From NCBI RefSeq assembly GCF_900105385.1, contig NZ_LT629772.1, forward strand, positions 6,510,001 to 6,574,000: a stretch of DNA of 64,000 bases, given 5' to 3'. The stretch is from Microlunatus soli (GTDB lineage: Bacteria > Actinomycetota > Actinomycetes > Propionibacteriales > Propionibacteriaceae). The number at the start of each line of letters is the position of its first letter. The first letter of the stretch is position 1. Below are positions 19,179 to 31,541 of this stretch, one piece after another. The translations under genes and the position numbers were made by a program. The notes beneath the pieces were generated by a model that made no database searches, had not been told where the DNA came from, and was given only the letters and a program-made list of their open reading frames with translations.

Positions 19179-20372
19179 TCAGCCCTTGACGGCCTGGGCC
19201 AGGGCGTCGGCGCGATCGGTGGTCTCCCAGCTCAGGTCGGGCAGCTCACGGCCGAAGTGTCCGTACGCCGCCGTGGTGGCGAAGATCGGCCGCTTCAGCT
19301 TGAGGTCTTGGACCAGGGCACCCGGGCGGAGGTCGAAGACCTCCAGGACAGCCTTCTGGATCTGCTCGGTCGGGACCTTCTCGGTGCCGAAGGTGTCGAC
19401 GTAGAAGCCGACCGGGTGTGCCTTGCCGATGGCGTAGGCGACCTGGCATTCGCAGCGATCGGCCAGCCCGGCCTTGACCACGTTCTTGGCGACCCAACGC
19501 ATCGCGTACGCGGCGGACCGGTCGACCTTCGACGGATCCTTGCCGGAGAAGGCGCCGCCACCGTGACGGGCCATGCCGCCGTAGGTGTCGACGATGATCT
19601 TGCGACCGGTCAGGCCGGCGTCGCCCATCGGGCCGCCGATCTCGAAGCGGCCGGTCGGGTTGACCAGCAGCCGGTAGTCGGAGGAGTCGATGTCGTACTT
19701 CTCCACGATCGGGGCGACCACGTGCTTGCGGACGTCGGGTGCGAGCAGCGCGTCCAGGTCGACGTCGGCGGCGTGCTGGCTGGAGACCACCACGGTGTCC
19801 AGCCGGACCGGCTTGTCACCGTCGTACTCGATGGTCACCTGGGTCTTGCCGTCCGGCCGCAGGTAGGCCATCTCGCCCTCCTTGCGGGCGAAGCTGAGCT
19901 GTTCGGCCAGCCGGTGCGCCAGGTCGATCGGCAGCGGCATCAGCGACGGGGTCTCCGAGCAGGCGTAGCCGAACATCAGGCCCTGGTCGCCCGCGCCCTG
20001 GAAGTCGAACTCGTCCTTGGACTCCCCGGAACGGGTCTCGAACGCCTTGTCCACGCCCTGGGCGATGTCCGGCGACTGGGCGCCGATCGCGACTTGCACG
20101 CCACAGGATGCGCCGTCGAAGCCCTTGGTCGAGGAGTCGTAGCCGATGTTCAGGATCCGGCTGCGGACGATCTTGGGGATCTCCACGTACGCCTTGGTGG
20201 TGACCTCACCGGCGACCACCACCAGACCGGTGGTGACCAGCGTCTCCACCGCCACCCGGCTGTCCGGATCGTCGGTCAGCAGCGCGTCCAGGATCGAGTC
20301 ACTGATCTGATCGCAAATCTTGTCCGGGTGGCCTTCGGTGACCGACTCCGAGGTGAACAGGCGCTTGGCCAT
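19179..20372 (-). CDS. metK: S-adenosylmethionine synthase
   Basis: The ATG at 20372 ([18 protein letters not shown]) gives 397 residues, the usual size. It makes SAM from methionine and ATP. Signatures: [17 protein letters not shown] (ATP/metal), [12 protein letters not shown] (signature 1), [19 protein letters not shown] (phosphate-binding signature 2) and the C-terminal RPDLSWE-type ending. It lies between coaBC (67-bp gap) and priA, as in Streptomyces and mycobacteria. Confidence 0.98.
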   Translation of the reverse strand: MAKRLFTSESVTEGHPDKICDQISDSILDALLTDDPDSRVAVETLVTTGLVVVAGEVTTKAYVEIPKIVRSRILNIGYDSSTKGFDGASCGVQVAIGAQSPDIAQGVDKAFETRSGESKDEFDFQGAGDQGLMFGYACSETPSLMPLPIDLAHRLAEQLSFARKEGEMAYLRPDGKTQVTIEYDGDKPVRLDTVVVSSQHAADVDLDALLAPDVRKHVVAPIVEKYDIDSSDYRLLVNPTGRFEIGGPMGDAGLTGRKIIVDTYGGMARHGGGAFSGKDPSKVDRSAAYAMRWVAKNVVKAGLADRCECQVAYAIGKAHPVGFYVDTFGTEKVPTEQIQKAVLEVFDLRPGALVQDLKLKRPIFATTAAYGHFGRELPDLSWETTDRADALAQAVKG

Positions 20373-20439
20373 CGCAGATATGCCTCTCGTGCTGTTGCGT
20401 CGTCTTCGCCGGCGTCTCGCAACGCCGGATGGGCAGACC

Positions 20440-21708
20440 TTACCGTCCGGAGCGGATCTGCAGTACCTCATCCAGGATGTGGTGGGCCAGCGTGTCCTTG
20501 GAACCGGCGAGGGCGTCCGGAGCCGGCGCATCCTCCGACGGTGTCCGGAGCAACCGGATCTCCGAATCGGCCTGACCGAAGACTCGGCCCCGACCGACAG
20601 CGTTCAGCACCAACAGGTCGCAGCCCTTACGGGCCAGCTTGGCCCGACCGAGGTCGACCAACTGTTCGGGCGTGTCGGCGGTCTCGGCGGCGAATCCGAC
20701 CAGCACCTGGGACCGGTCGGTCCGGTCGGCGACCAGGCCGGCCAGGATGTCGGGGTTCTGCACCAGGCTGAGTTCGAGCCGTTGGTTCGGATCGGACTTC
20801 TTGATCTTGCCGGATTGGGCCTGTGCGGGCCGGAAGTCGGCGGGTGCGGCGGCCATCACGACGACGTCGGCGGCCTTGCCGGCCGCTGTCACCGCAGCCT
20901 GCAGCTCCAGGGTGCTGCCGACCGGGATGGTCCGCACCCCTGCGGGAGACGGCAGGTCGACGTTGGCTGCGATCAGGTCGACGCCGGCTCCGCGCAGCAC
21001 GGCTGCCCGGGCGATCGCCTGACCCATCAGGCCGGAGGAGGCGTTACCGACGAAGCGGACCGGATCGATCTGTTCCCGGGTGCCGCCGGCGCTGACCACC
21101 AGCTGCAGCCCGGCCAAGTCGCGGGCGGCGGCAGCGACCGCCAGCTCGGGACGCTGCAGCACGGTCCGCACGATCCGGGCCAACTCGGCCGGATCGGGCA
21201 GCCGGCCCGGGCCGGTGTCGGCGCCGGTCAGGCGACCGGAGTCGGGGTCGATCACGACGGCGCCGCGGGCACGCAGGGTGGCGACGTTGGCCTGGGTCGC
21301 CGGGTGCAGCCACATCTCGGTATGCATCGCCGGGGCGAAGATCACCGGGCAGGTGGCGGTCAGCAGGCAGCTGGTCAGCAGGTCGTCGGCCCGGCCGGTG
21401 GCGGCCCGGGACAACAGATCGGCAGTGGCCGGTGCGACCACGATCAGGTCGGCCTGCCGGCCGAGTGCGACGTGCGGCACCGACTCCACGTCGGTGAAGA
21501 CGTCGGTCTGCACCGGGTGGCCGGACAGCGCCGCCCAGGTGGGTGCGCCGACGAATTCGAGTGCGGCCGCGGTCGGGACGACGGTCAGGTCGTGTCCCGC
21601 CCCGTACGGCTGGTCGGCGTCGGCCTGCGGCTCCTTGAGCCGGCGGAGCAGTTCGGCCGCCTTGTAGGCGGCGATGCCGCCGGCGACGCCGAGCAGGATG
21701 CGACTCAT
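20440..21708 (-). CDS. coaBC: Bifunctional phosphopantothenoylcysteine decarboxylase / phosphopantothenate-cysteine ligase
   Basis: The ATG at 21708 ([17 protein letters not shown]) gives 422 residues. The N-terminal CoaC half has the flavin-binding G-G-I-A-A-Y-K start and [10 protein letters not shown], the substrate clamp motif with His in place of the more common Asn, as in other actinobacteria. The CoaB half has [25 protein letters not shown] (dinucleotide-like fold, NxSSGxMG) and VGFAAET. The enzyme carries out two consecutive steps of coenzyme A synthesis. It follows rpoZ with a 67-bp gap. Confidence 0.96.
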   Translation of the reverse strand: MSRILLGVAGGIAAYKAAELLRRLKEPQADADQPYGAGHDLTVVPTAAALEFVGAPTWAALSGHPVQTDVFTDVESVPHVALGRQADLIVVAPATADLLSRAATGRADDLLTSCLLTATCPVIFAPAMHTEMWLHPATQANVATLRARGAVVIDPDSGRLTGADTGPGRLPDPAELARIVRTVLQRPELAVAAAARDLAGLQLVVSAGGTREQIDPVRFVGNASSGLMGQAIARAAVLRGAGVDLIAANVDLPSPAGVRTIPVGSTLELQAAVTAAGKAADVVVMAAAPADFRPAQAQSGKIKKSDPNQRLELSLVQNPDILAGLVADRTDRSQVLVGFAAETADTPEQLVDLGRAKLARKGCDLLVLNAVGRGRVFGQADSEIRLLRTPSEDAPAPDALAGSKDTLAHHILDEVLQIRSGR

Positions 21709-21775
21709 GGACGACTCTCCTCGACGACGCGGCGGCAGTGCTGGGACTGGTTCGGTGTCAGCGCTCGGTTCGGGT

Positions 21776-22129
21776 TCAGGCGCTCGGTTCGGTGTCGTCG
21801 AAGGACGGCGTCGGCACGTCCTGCACCGGTGCGATGCCGGGCTGCCCGTCGATGCCGGTGCTCTCGCCCTCGGCACCTTCGACGCACTGCAGCACGCCGG
21901 CGTTGACCTCACGCAGCGCGATCGACAACGGCTTCTCCTGCACGCCGGTCTCCACCAGCGGGCCGACATGCTCCAGCAGGCCTTCGCCGAGCTGGGAGTA
22001 GTAGGCGTTGATCTGCCGGGCCCGCTTGGCGGCGAACAGCACCAGCCGGTACTTGGAGTCGGCCTGGGTCAGCAGCTCGTCGATCGGCGGATTGTTGATG
22101 CCCTGGAAAGCGGTCTGGTTCTCGGTCAA
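21776..22129 (-). CDS. rpoZ: DNA-directed RNA polymerase omega subunit
   Basis: The start is TTG at 22129 ([14 protein letters not shown]) with GAAGGGG 6 bp upstream; no ATG fits the conserved N-terminus. 117 residues. The core [37 protein letters not shown] is the omega helix region that clamps the beta' subunit. The C-terminal tail of about 40 residues after [14 protein letters not shown] is acidic and Pro-rich, longer than in E. coli (91 residues) and similar to actinobacterial versions. It sits between gmk and coaBC, as usual. Confidence 0.93.
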   Translation of the reverse strand: MTENQTAFQGINNPPIDELLTQADSKYRLVLFAAKRARQINAYYSQLGEGLLEHVGPLVETGVQEKPLSIALREVNAGVLQCVEGAEGESTGIDGQPGIAPVQDVPTPSFDDTEPSA

Positions 22130-22236
22130 GATGCCCCTTCGAACGGATGGTGGGCGGTAGTGGTGCGATGCTCGTACGTCGTGCGCTGCGCCGGACTCAG
22201 GCGAGCTGAACTCAGCTGTTCCGTGGCGGGCACAGG

Positions 22237-22809
22237 TCACAGACCGAGCAAGTCTACCAAGTCTTGCACCGCTTGCTCGACATCGCGGTTGACGATGGTG
22301 GCGTCGAATTCGTCCTGGGCCGCCATTTCGTCCCGCGCGGTCTGCAATCGGCGTTCCCGTTCGGCCGGATCCTCGGTGCCGCGGACGGCCTGGCGGCGCA
22401 GCAGCTCTTCCCAGGTCGGCGGCGCCAGGAAGACGAAGTGTGCATCCGGCCAGGTCTGTCGGACCTGGCGGGCGCCCTGCAACTCGATCTCCAGGATCGC
22501 CGGCCGATCGGCGGCCAAGGCGTCGAGAACGGGTTGCCGCGGGGTGCCGTAACGATGCTTGCCGTGGACGACGGCCCACTCCAGCAGCGCGTCGGTGGCG
22601 ATCAGCTCGTCGAATTCGGCGTCACTGAGGAACAGGTAGTGCACGCCATGCTGCTCCCCCGGTCTGGGGGCCCGGGTGGTGGCCGACACCGACACCCAGA
22701 CCTGCGGGTGGTCGGTCCGGAGCCGATTGACCACCGTCCCCTTGCCGACCGCGGTCGGTCCGCTCAGCACGGTCAGTCGACGGTGGGCGGTCGGCTGGCT
22801 GGCTGGCAC
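22237..22809 (-). CDS. gmk: Guanylate kinase
   Basis: 190 residues starting with GTG. It phosphorylates GMP to GDP. The P-loop is GPTAVGKGT (residues 17-25; most bacteria have GPSGVGKGT), followed by the GMP-binding region [31 protein letters not shown] and DGALLEWA-like [22 protein letters not shown] and the C-terminal [11 protein letters not shown] match the family. The start is 3 bp after the mihF stop, so the two are probably coupled. Confidence 0.96.
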   Translation of the reverse strand: MPASQPTAHRRLTVLSGPTAVGKGTVVNRLRTDHPQVWVSVSATTRAPRPGEQHGVHYLFLSDAEFDELIATDALLEWAVVHGKHRYGTPRQPVLDALAADRPAILEIELQGARQVRQTWPDAHFVFLAPPTWEELLRRQAVRGTEDPAERERRLQTARDEMAAQDEFDATIVNRDVEQAVQDLVDLLGL

Positions 22810-22812
22810 GCC

Positions 22813-23127
22813 TCAGCCGCCGAACTCGGCGATCAGACCGTCGACCTGGTGCCGTCCGAGACCGCGGAGTCGGCGGTTCGGGGCGATCTTCAGCCGCTCC
22901 ATCACCTTGGTCGCCCGGACCTCGCCGACCCGGGGCTGGGACTTCAGCACGTCGATCACCTTGGTGTGGGCGACGATCTCGTCGGAATCGGCCAACTCCA
23001 GGACGGCCGCGATCGAGAGTTCGCCGGACCGCAGCGACTGCTTCACCTCCGCGCGGCGCCGTCTCGCTTGGGTCGCGGCATCGCGGGCCTGCTGCCGCTG
23101 CTCTTCGCTCAGCCGTGGGATCGGCAC
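22813..23127 (-). CDS. mihF: Integration host factor, actinobacterial type
   Basis: 104 residues starting with GTG, with GGAG 5 bp upstream. The protein is a basic DNA-binding factor unrelated in fold to E. coli IHF: an N-terminal Arg-rich helix (LSEEQRQQARDAATQARRRRAEVK) followed by the helix-hairpin-like SQPRVGEVRATKVMERLKIAPNRRLRGLGRHQ core that contacts DNA. In mycobacteria and Streptomyces it bends DNA, supports phage integration and shapes the nucleoid. It precedes gmk and rpoZ as expected. Confidence 0.96.
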   Translation of the reverse strand: MPIPRLSEEQRQQARDAATQARRRRAEVKQSLRSGELSIAAVLELADSDEIVAHTKVIDVLKSQPRVGEVRATKVMERLKIAPNRRLRGLGRHQVDGLIAEFGG

Positions 23128-23273
23128 AACAACTCCATCGACAACGCCTACGTCTCCTTCAGCTCACCGGCGGCCCGACACGCGTCAGCCGACGGGCGCC
23201 GACGCTGGTCCCCGGTCACTGACTGCTGTGCTGGAAAACCTACCCTGACCGGTGGCCACCCGTGCGGCGGACC

Positions 23274-23867
23274 CTACGGTCGGGCCGCGACGACGGCTTC
23301 ACCGTCGGCCCAGCGGGCGATCAGTCGTTCCGAACCACCGATCTGCGCCGACGCGACGCGCGCGATCAGCACCGGTCGACCGTCCGGATCGGCGACCTCG
23401 ACAACCCCGTCGGATCGGTCGGCCTCGGCTGCGGACCCATTGCCGGTCACCCGGCTGATCCGTACGGTCGGCTCCCGCCGGTCGACGATCCGGTCGCCCT
23501 CCCAGATCTCCATCACGGCCTGCTCCTGGTCGCCGGCCAGGGCGCGGCTGAAGCAACCGGCAGCCACCGGATCGCCGGCGGCGTCGTACACCCACCGTCG
23601 TCCCAGCACCGAATGCTCGACGGTCGCGATCAGCTGATCATCGGCGCCGTCCAGCGGACCGGGCCGGTAGGTCAACACCGCCTGCAGGACCCGATCACCG
23701 CGGCGCAGCACCATCGCCTCGACGCCGACCTCGCCCTCGGGATCGTCGAACCGGTAGCTGCCCAGCATCTCCGACGGCCCGGCACCAGCCCAGGACTGAC
23801 GATCCAACCAGGCGTCAACCACCTCGGGCTTGGACGGCGTGATGGTCGCGTTGTAGATGATCGCCAT
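23274..23867 (-). CDS. Maltokinase N-terminal cap-like domain protein (conserved hypothetical)
   Basis: 197 residues. The start MAIIYNATITPSKPEVVDAWLDRQSW followed by GSYRFDDPEGEVGVEAMVLRRGDRVLQAVLTYRPGPLDGAD resembles the stand-alone maltokinase cap-like proteins found in actinobacteria, which are sometimes labelled 1,4-alpha-glucan branching proteins. No kinase domain is present, so the function (possibly ligand binding in alpha-glucan or trehalose metabolism) is inferred. It is a single-gene insertion between mihF and the kmtR cassette. Confidence 0.6.
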   Translation of the reverse strand: MAIIYNATITPSKPEVVDAWLDRQSWAGAGPSEMLGSYRFDDPEGEVGVEAMVLRRGDRVLQAVLTYRPGPLDGADDQLIATVEHSVLGRRWVYDAAGDPVAAGCFSRALAGDQEQAVMEIWEGDRIVDRREPTVRISRVTGNGSAAEADRSDGVVEVADPDGRPVLIARVASAQIGGSERLIARWADGEAVVAARP

Positions 23868-24605
23868 GACCGCAGCTTAAGACGCGCGGTCGACGTCCTT
23901 CGACCCCGCTCAGTGATCCGCGGCGATCGTGGAACTCGGTCGGGGCCTCCCCGAGTCGGCACCTCGGGACGGTTGCCGCAACCGCTCACCTCATCGAGGC
24001 GGACCCGACGATCTGAGGATTCCCGGATCGACCTCAACACCCAAGATCACCAACGCTGGGTCGTAACGGCGCTGGATCGCGGACCGGTCGATTGTCGGGG
24101 GCCCGGTCGCCGGCAGCGGCCCAGTCCAGCAGGTCACCACCTCGGCCACACACAGCGCGAAAAGTGGCCGAGTGTCCGAAGTTCCCAGCCTCCGCGCCAG
24201 CGCGGAACCTCGGACAGCCGAGCGCTCGGACGTCGGTCGGCGTGTCAGGTGAGATCGGTTTGCACGGGACGGTCGACGGCCGGCCCCGCACCCGGGAGAG
24301 GTCCGGCGTCGCGAACCCGTGACGATCTGGAGTGCGAGAGCGATCGGCTCCGGTCCGGCTCTACTTGGTCGGCACAGGTCCTCCGCACCGACGAGGGACC
24401 GCTCCCATCCCAACTCTCGCCCTTGAGCTGCCCACTGGTGGACGACTGTCAACTTGCCGTTCGTTGCCCGCCGCCGGCAAGCGGTCCGTGGCCGGGCTGC
24501 CTGTCCGGGCAGGCTCGTCCGGCCCACCCAGCAGTCGAGTGAGCGGCGGGCCGCCATGTCGCCGACGTCGCTTCCCGGACACCTCGCGGGCGATCGCGAC
24601 CAGGC
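23868..24605. other. Gap of about 740 bp with no supportable gene
   Basis: No reading frame here has recognisable protein features; the open frames look like high-GC noise. It holds a diverged REP-like copy (CCTTCGACCCCGCTCAGTG, 23897-23915) and a large inverted repeat at 24173-24216. It may be the remains of inserted DNA at the left border of the kmtR-CDF cassette. Confidence 0.5.
24173..24216. repeat. 13-bp inverted repeat with nested stem
   Basis: TGTCCGAAGTTCC (24173-24185) pairs with GGAACCTCGGACA (24204-24216) with one mismatch; the loop contains a further CGCG-CCAG-CGCG stem. The combined hairpin is strong and lies in a gene-free stretch. It could be a transcription terminator, a REP-type element or a leftover of a mobile element. 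Confidence 0.6.
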
Positions 24606-24653
24606 TTGCGATGGCAGTGGTGATCTGCTCATAATCTGCGCATGAATGCAGAT
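24606..24653 (+). promoter_or_regulatory. kmtR leaderless promoter and overlapping operator
   Basis: TTGCGA (24606-24611) and CATAAT (24630-24635) are 18 bp apart; the start codon at 24642 begins 7 bp after the -10, so the mRNA is predicted to be leaderless. ATCTGCGCATGAATGCAGAT (24634-24653) is a 6-8-6 inverted repeat overlapping both the -10 and the start codon, the position expected for an ArsR-type repressor site. Confidence 0.65.
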
Positions 24654-25007
24654 AGCGAGGCATGTGGTCGGCTGCCTGACAGCCAGTACGTCGAGCTGGC
24701 GGTCGAGGTATTCGGCATGCTGGCCGACGCCACCCGCGTTCGGATCATCCTCGCGCTGCGCGAGCACGGCGAGTTGTCGGTCAACCTGCTGGCCGATCTG
24801 GTGGATAAGGCTCCGCCGGCGGTCTCGCAGCATCTGGCCAAGCTCCGGCTGGCACGGATCGTCACGACACGCCAGGACGGAACCCGCGTGTTCTATCAGC
24901 TGGCCGATGAGCACGCCGGCCAGCTCGTGACGGCCGCGATCTTCCAGGCCGAGCACTCCCTCGGCGGCACACCGCGCCACCATCACCCCCAAGACGAGGC
25001 CGAGTAG
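24642..25007 (+). CDS. kmtR: ArsR/SmtB-family Ni(II)/Co(II) sensor, KmtR-like
   Basis: 121 residues with an ArsR winged helix (FGMLADATRVRIILALREHGELSVNLLADLVDKAPPAVSQHLAKLR). The metal ligands reported for M. tuberculosis KmtR (His88, Glu101, His102, His110, His111) are all present here at a constant offset of three: His91, Glu104, His105, His113, His114. It should therefore release DNA when nickel or cobalt binds. The stop codon shares one base with the start of a CDF exporter, the same regulator-target pair as KmtR and its CDF transporter in mycobacteria. Transcription is predicted to be leaderless. Confidence 0.88.
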   Translation: MNADSEACGRLPDSQYVELAVEVFGMLADATRVRIILALREHGELSVNLLADLVDKAPPAVSQHLAKLRLARIVTTRQDGTRVFYQLADEHAGQLVTAAIFQAEHSLGGTPRHHHPQDEAE

Positions 25008-26041
25008 TGAGCAACCGACCCACCCATCAGCACGACCCTGCCGATCAGCACGGGCATGACCACGACCACGGGCATGAGCATCCGACGGGGATCAAGGGCT
25101 TCTTCTACGGTCTGTTCGTGCCGCACAGCCACGATGCCGCCGATTCCGTTGACGACGCCCTGGAGGCCAGCCAGGCCGGTGTCTGGGCGGTGAAGATCAG
25201 CCTGGTCGGCCTCGGCATCACCGCCGCCCTGCAGATCGTCGTCGTGCTGATCAGTGGGTCGGTGGCCCTTCTTGCCGACACCATCCACAACTTCTCCGAT
25301 GCGCTGACCGCGGTCCCGCTGTGGGTTGCGTTCGTGTTCGGTCGCCGCAAGCCGACCCGCCGCTACACCTACGGCTACGGCAGGATCGAAGATCTCGCCG
25401 GGCTGTTCATCGTCGCCATGATCACCCTGTCGGCGATCTTGGCCGGCTACGAATCGATCCGCCGGATCGCCCACCCGCAATCCCTGGAGAACCTGGGCTG
25501 GGTGCTGGCCGCCGGGTTGATCGGCTTCGCCGGCAACGAGCTCGTCGCGGTCTACCGGATCCGCATCGGCCGCCGGATCGGATCCGCCGCCCTCGTCGCC
25601 GACGGTGTCCATGCCCGTACCGACGGCTTCACCTCATTGGCAGTCGTCCTCGGCGTCATCGGCGTCTGGCTCGGCTTCCCGCTGGCAGACCCGATCATCG
25701 GTCTCCTGATCAGCATCGCGATCTTCGTGCTGTTGATCGGCACCGCCCGCGATATTGGCCGCCGCCTACTCGACGGCGTCGATCCGAACCTGGTGACGAA
25801 GGCAGAAACCACCCTGGCGCAACTCCCGGGCGCGATCGCGGTCCCCGACGTGCGGATGCGGTGGAACGGCCACCGACTGACTGTCGAAGCAACAGTCGCG
25901 ACCCAACCAGAGATGTCGATCGATCAGTTCCACGTGCTCGAACACCAAGCCGACCACGCCATTCGCAAAGCTCTCCCCAGCATCGGGACGGTTCGACTCA
26001 CCCCGACGAGTCACACCGGCGCACCGGAGCCAGCCCACTAG
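25007..26041 (+). CDS. Cation diffusion facilitator family metal exporter
   Basis: 344 residues, GTG start overlapping the kmtR stop by one base. The N-terminus is His/Asp-rich (HDHDHGHEH), a likely cytosolic metal-collecting tail. Six membrane helices follow, with the CDF site motifs SVALLADTIHNFSDALTA in helix 2 (H-x-x-x-D) and VADGVHARTDGFTSLAVVLG in helix 5. The C-terminal domain (TLAQLPGAIAVPDVRMRWNGHRL, TVEATV) is the ferredoxin-like cytoplasmic dimer domain. It exports divalent cations, here probably Ni/Co (perhaps also Zn), in exchange for protons, and is co-transcribed with its sensor. Confidence 0.93.
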   Translation: MSNRPTHQHDPADQHGHDHDHGHEHPTGIKGFFYGLFVPHSHDAADSVDDALEASQAGVWAVKISLVGLGITAALQIVVVLISGSVALLADTIHNFSDALTAVPLWVAFVFGRRKPTRRYTYGYGRIEDLAGLFIVAMITLSAILAGYESIRRIAHPQSLENLGWVLAAGLIGFAGNELVAVYRIRIGRRIGSAALVADGVHARTDGFTSLAVVLGVIGVWLGFPLADPIIGLLISIAIFVLLIGTARDIGRRLLDGVDPNLVTKAETTLAQLPGAIAVPDVRMRWNGHRLTVEATVATQPEMSIDQFHVLEHQADHAIRKALPSIGTVRLTPTSHTGAPEPAH

Positions 26042-26230
26042 CGGATTCCTGCCCGGTGTCCGATGCCCCGCCCGGCTCCGACGCTCGCGAGAGGGCGACC
26101 GACGGACGCGTTCACGCGGTTCGCATCCTCCTGCTTCCGGTGGGCACCGAAAGAGTACGAGGCTGCGAACGGCCGCGGACGGCGAACGACGAACCGATCC
26201 CGTAGGCAACGCAACCACGCGAGGTGGACC

Positions 26231-27079
26231 TCAGCCCCGAAGCGATTCCTGGGTCGCGTCGACGGCGGCGCGGATGGCGTCGGGATCCGGACCGGCGGCC
26301 AGGATGCCGCGACTGCTGGACGGCAGGACGTGCGGATAGGCGGAGCCGAAGACGTCGCGAATGCCATCGGAGGTGCCGCCCTGGGCGCCGAAGCCGGGTG
26401 CCAGGATGCTGCCACCGAGGTTGTCGAGGTCGAGTCCGTGGTCGGCGGGCACGGTCGCGCCGAACACGACACCGACGTTGCCCCACTGTCCGGCGGCGAC
26501 CGCATCGGCATTGCAGCGGCCGGCGAAGTCGATCATGGACTGGCTGATCGTCACGCCGTCCGCGGTACGGGCCCGCTGCACCGAGGCACCTTCGGGATTG
26601 CTGGTCGCCGCCAGGATGTAGACCCCGCGGCCGGTCTGTTCTGCCAGGGTGATCGATCCGTCCAATGAACCGGCCCCCAGGTACGGGCTGAGGGTGACGG
26701 CATCGGCAGCCAGCGAGGACCCGTCGGCCAGGTAGGCCTGGGCATAGGCGTCCATGGTGGAGCCGATGTCGCCGCGTTTGATGTCCAGCAGGGTCAACAG
26801 TCCGGCGTCCCTGGCATCGGCCAGCAGCAACTCCAGCACCGCGACGCCGGCCGATCCGTAGGCTTCGAAGAAGGCCGACTGCGGTTTGACGATCGCGACC
26901 CGGCCGGCGACGGCCTCGATCATGCCGCGGGCGCAGCGCTCCAGACCGGAGGCGTCGTGCGGCAGGTCCCAGGTGTCCAACACTCCGGGGTGCGGGTCGA
27001 TCCCGACACAGAGTTGGCCGTACTTGTCGACCGCGGTACGCAGCCGCTCGCCGTAACCGGCGCTGTCCTGCTGGGTCAT
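26231..27079 (-). CDS. pyrF: Orotidine 5'-phosphate decarboxylase (actinobacterial/PyrF type 2)
   Basis: 282 residues. It converts OMP to UMP, the last step of pyrimidine synthesis. The catalytic K-x-x-D is LLTLLDIKRGDIGSTMDAYAQAYL, preceded by VGIDPHPGVL and IVKPQSAFFEAYGSAG; APGFGAQGG is the phosphate-binding loop. The length (about 280) fits the longer PyrF subfamily of actinobacteria. It overlaps pyrD by 4 bp and ends the carA-carB-pyrD-pyrF operon. The 189 bp between it and the convergent CDF gene show only a weak CGGAGCC/GGCTCCG pair. Confidence 0.96.
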   Translation of the reverse strand: MTQQDSAGYGERLRTAVDKYGQLCVGIDPHPGVLDTWDLPHDASGLERCARGMIEAVAGRVAIVKPQSAFFEAYGSAGVAVLELLLADARDAGLLTLLDIKRGDIGSTMDAYAQAYLADGSSLAADAVTLSPYLGAGSLDGSITLAEQTGRGVYILAATSNPEGASVQRARTADGVTISQSMIDFAGRCNADAVAAGQWGNVGVVFGATVPADHGLDLDNLGGSILAPGFGAQGGTSDGIRDVFGSAYPHVLPSSSRGILAAGPDPDAIRAAVDATQESLRG

Positions 27080-28206
27080 CGGGAGACCTCCTGGTTGAAC
27101 CGGACCTGATGGTTGATCCGGTCGATGAGCCCGGGTCCACGATAGATGAAACCGGTGAGGATCTGGAGCAGCTGCGCGCCGGCGTCGAGCAGTGCCTGGG
27201 CATCGTCGACGGAGTCGATCCCACCGACACCGATGATCGGCAGTTCGGTCCGTTCGGCAAGGTAACCGACGACCTGCCGGGCCCGGCGGGCCAATGGCGC
27301 GCCGGACAGCCCGCCGACCTCGGGAGCAAGATCAAGGTCGTGATGATCAAGTCCCTCGCGGGACAGCGTCGTATTGGTCGCGATCAGGCCCTGGATACCC
27401 ACGTCATCGGCGACCTCGAGCACTTCGTCCAGGGCCGGTTCGGTGAGATCCGGGGCGATCTTGACCAGGATCGGCACGGGGCGGCCGGCGATCGCGGCTT
27501 CGTCGGACAGCGTGCTGAGCAGTTCGGTCAATGCGCCACGGTCCTGCAACGACCGCAGCCCGGGCGTGTTCGGGCTGGAGACGTTGACCGCGATGTAGTC
27601 GGCGTACGGCGCCAGCACCCGGAACGAGGTCAGATAGTCGGCGACCGCCTTGTGCAGCGGCGTGATCTTGGTCTTGCCGATCGAGATGCCGAGCGGAATG
27701 CCTACGGCGCGGTTGCCGCGGCGGACACCGAACCGGGCCAGGGTGTCGGCCAGGGCCTCGGCGCCGCCGTTGTTGAAGCCCATCCGGTTGATCACCGCGG
27801 CACTGGCCGGAAGCCGGAACAACCGCGGCTTCGGGTTGCCGGGCTGGGCCTGGGCGGTGACGGTGCCGAGTTCGGCGAAACCGAAGCCCAACGGTCCCCA
27901 ACTGCGGGCAGCGATGCCGAACTTGTCCATTCCGGCGGCCAGTCCGACGACGCCGTCGAAGTCGATCCCGGCGACCGTCAGCGGTCGGCGGTGGCGGGCC
28001 AGCAGAGCCGACATCGCGGCCAGAGCCGGTGGCAGCTTGCCCACCGTCGCCAGCATCCGCAGCGTCGTCTCGTGTGCCCGCTCGGCGTCGCCGTCGCCGA
28101 TCCGGAACACCGCCGGGCGGATCACCCGCTGGTAGGCCAGATCGGTGACCGTGGCCGTCGGCAGCGGACGGGCCTGGCGTGCGCGGCGTTCGAGCCCGTC
28201 GGTCAT
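27076..28206 (-). CDS. pyrD: Quinone-dependent dihydroorotate dehydrogenase (class 2)
   Basis: The ATG at 28206 (MTDGLERRAR) gives 376 residues and lies 8 bp after carB. It oxidises dihydroorotate to orotate, passing electrons to menaquinone at the membrane. Class 2 features: an N-terminal helix (AYQRVIRPAVFRIGDGDAERAHE) for membrane contact, GLAAGMDKFG, NRMGFNNGGAEAL, VNVSSPNTPGLRSLQ with the catalytic Ser, and the C-terminal FMN-phosphate loop IGVGGIDSVDDAQALLDAGAQLLQILT. It overlaps pyrF by 4 bp. Confidence 0.96.
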   Translation of the reverse strand: MTDGLERRARQARPLPTATVTDLAYQRVIRPAVFRIGDGDAERAHETTLRMLATVGKLPPALAAMSALLARHRRPLTVAGIDFDGVVGLAAGMDKFGIAARSWGPLGFGFAELGTVTAQAQPGNPKPRLFRLPASAAVINRMGFNNGGAEALADTLARFGVRRGNRAVGIPLGISIGKTKITPLHKAVADYLTSFRVLAPYADYIAVNVSSPNTPGLRSLQDRGALTELLSTLSDEAAIAGRPVPILVKIAPDLTEPALDEVLEVADDVGIQGLIATNTTLSREGLDHHDLDLAPEVGGLSGAPLARRARQVVGYLAERTELPIIGVGGIDSVDDAQALLDAGAQLLQILTGFIYRGPGLIDRINHQVRFNQEVSR

Positions 28207-28214
28207 GGCCCGGC

Positions 28215-31540
<3,326 letters not shown>

Positions 31541-31541
<1 letters not shown>

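Noticed and set aside
20373-20439. SAM riboswitch before metK
   Set aside because: The metK leader is only 67 bp to the coaBC stop and lacks a recognisable SAM-I or SAM-IV core.
17685-20771. Open frame of 1028 codons on the plus strand opposite priA and metK
   Set aside because: It is antisense to two certain genes, has no family motifs and is an artefact of high GC.
23262-24542. Plus-strand frame of 426 codons across the cap-like gene and the gap
   Set aside because: It is antisense in the first half and featureless in the second; the GC pattern does not look coding.
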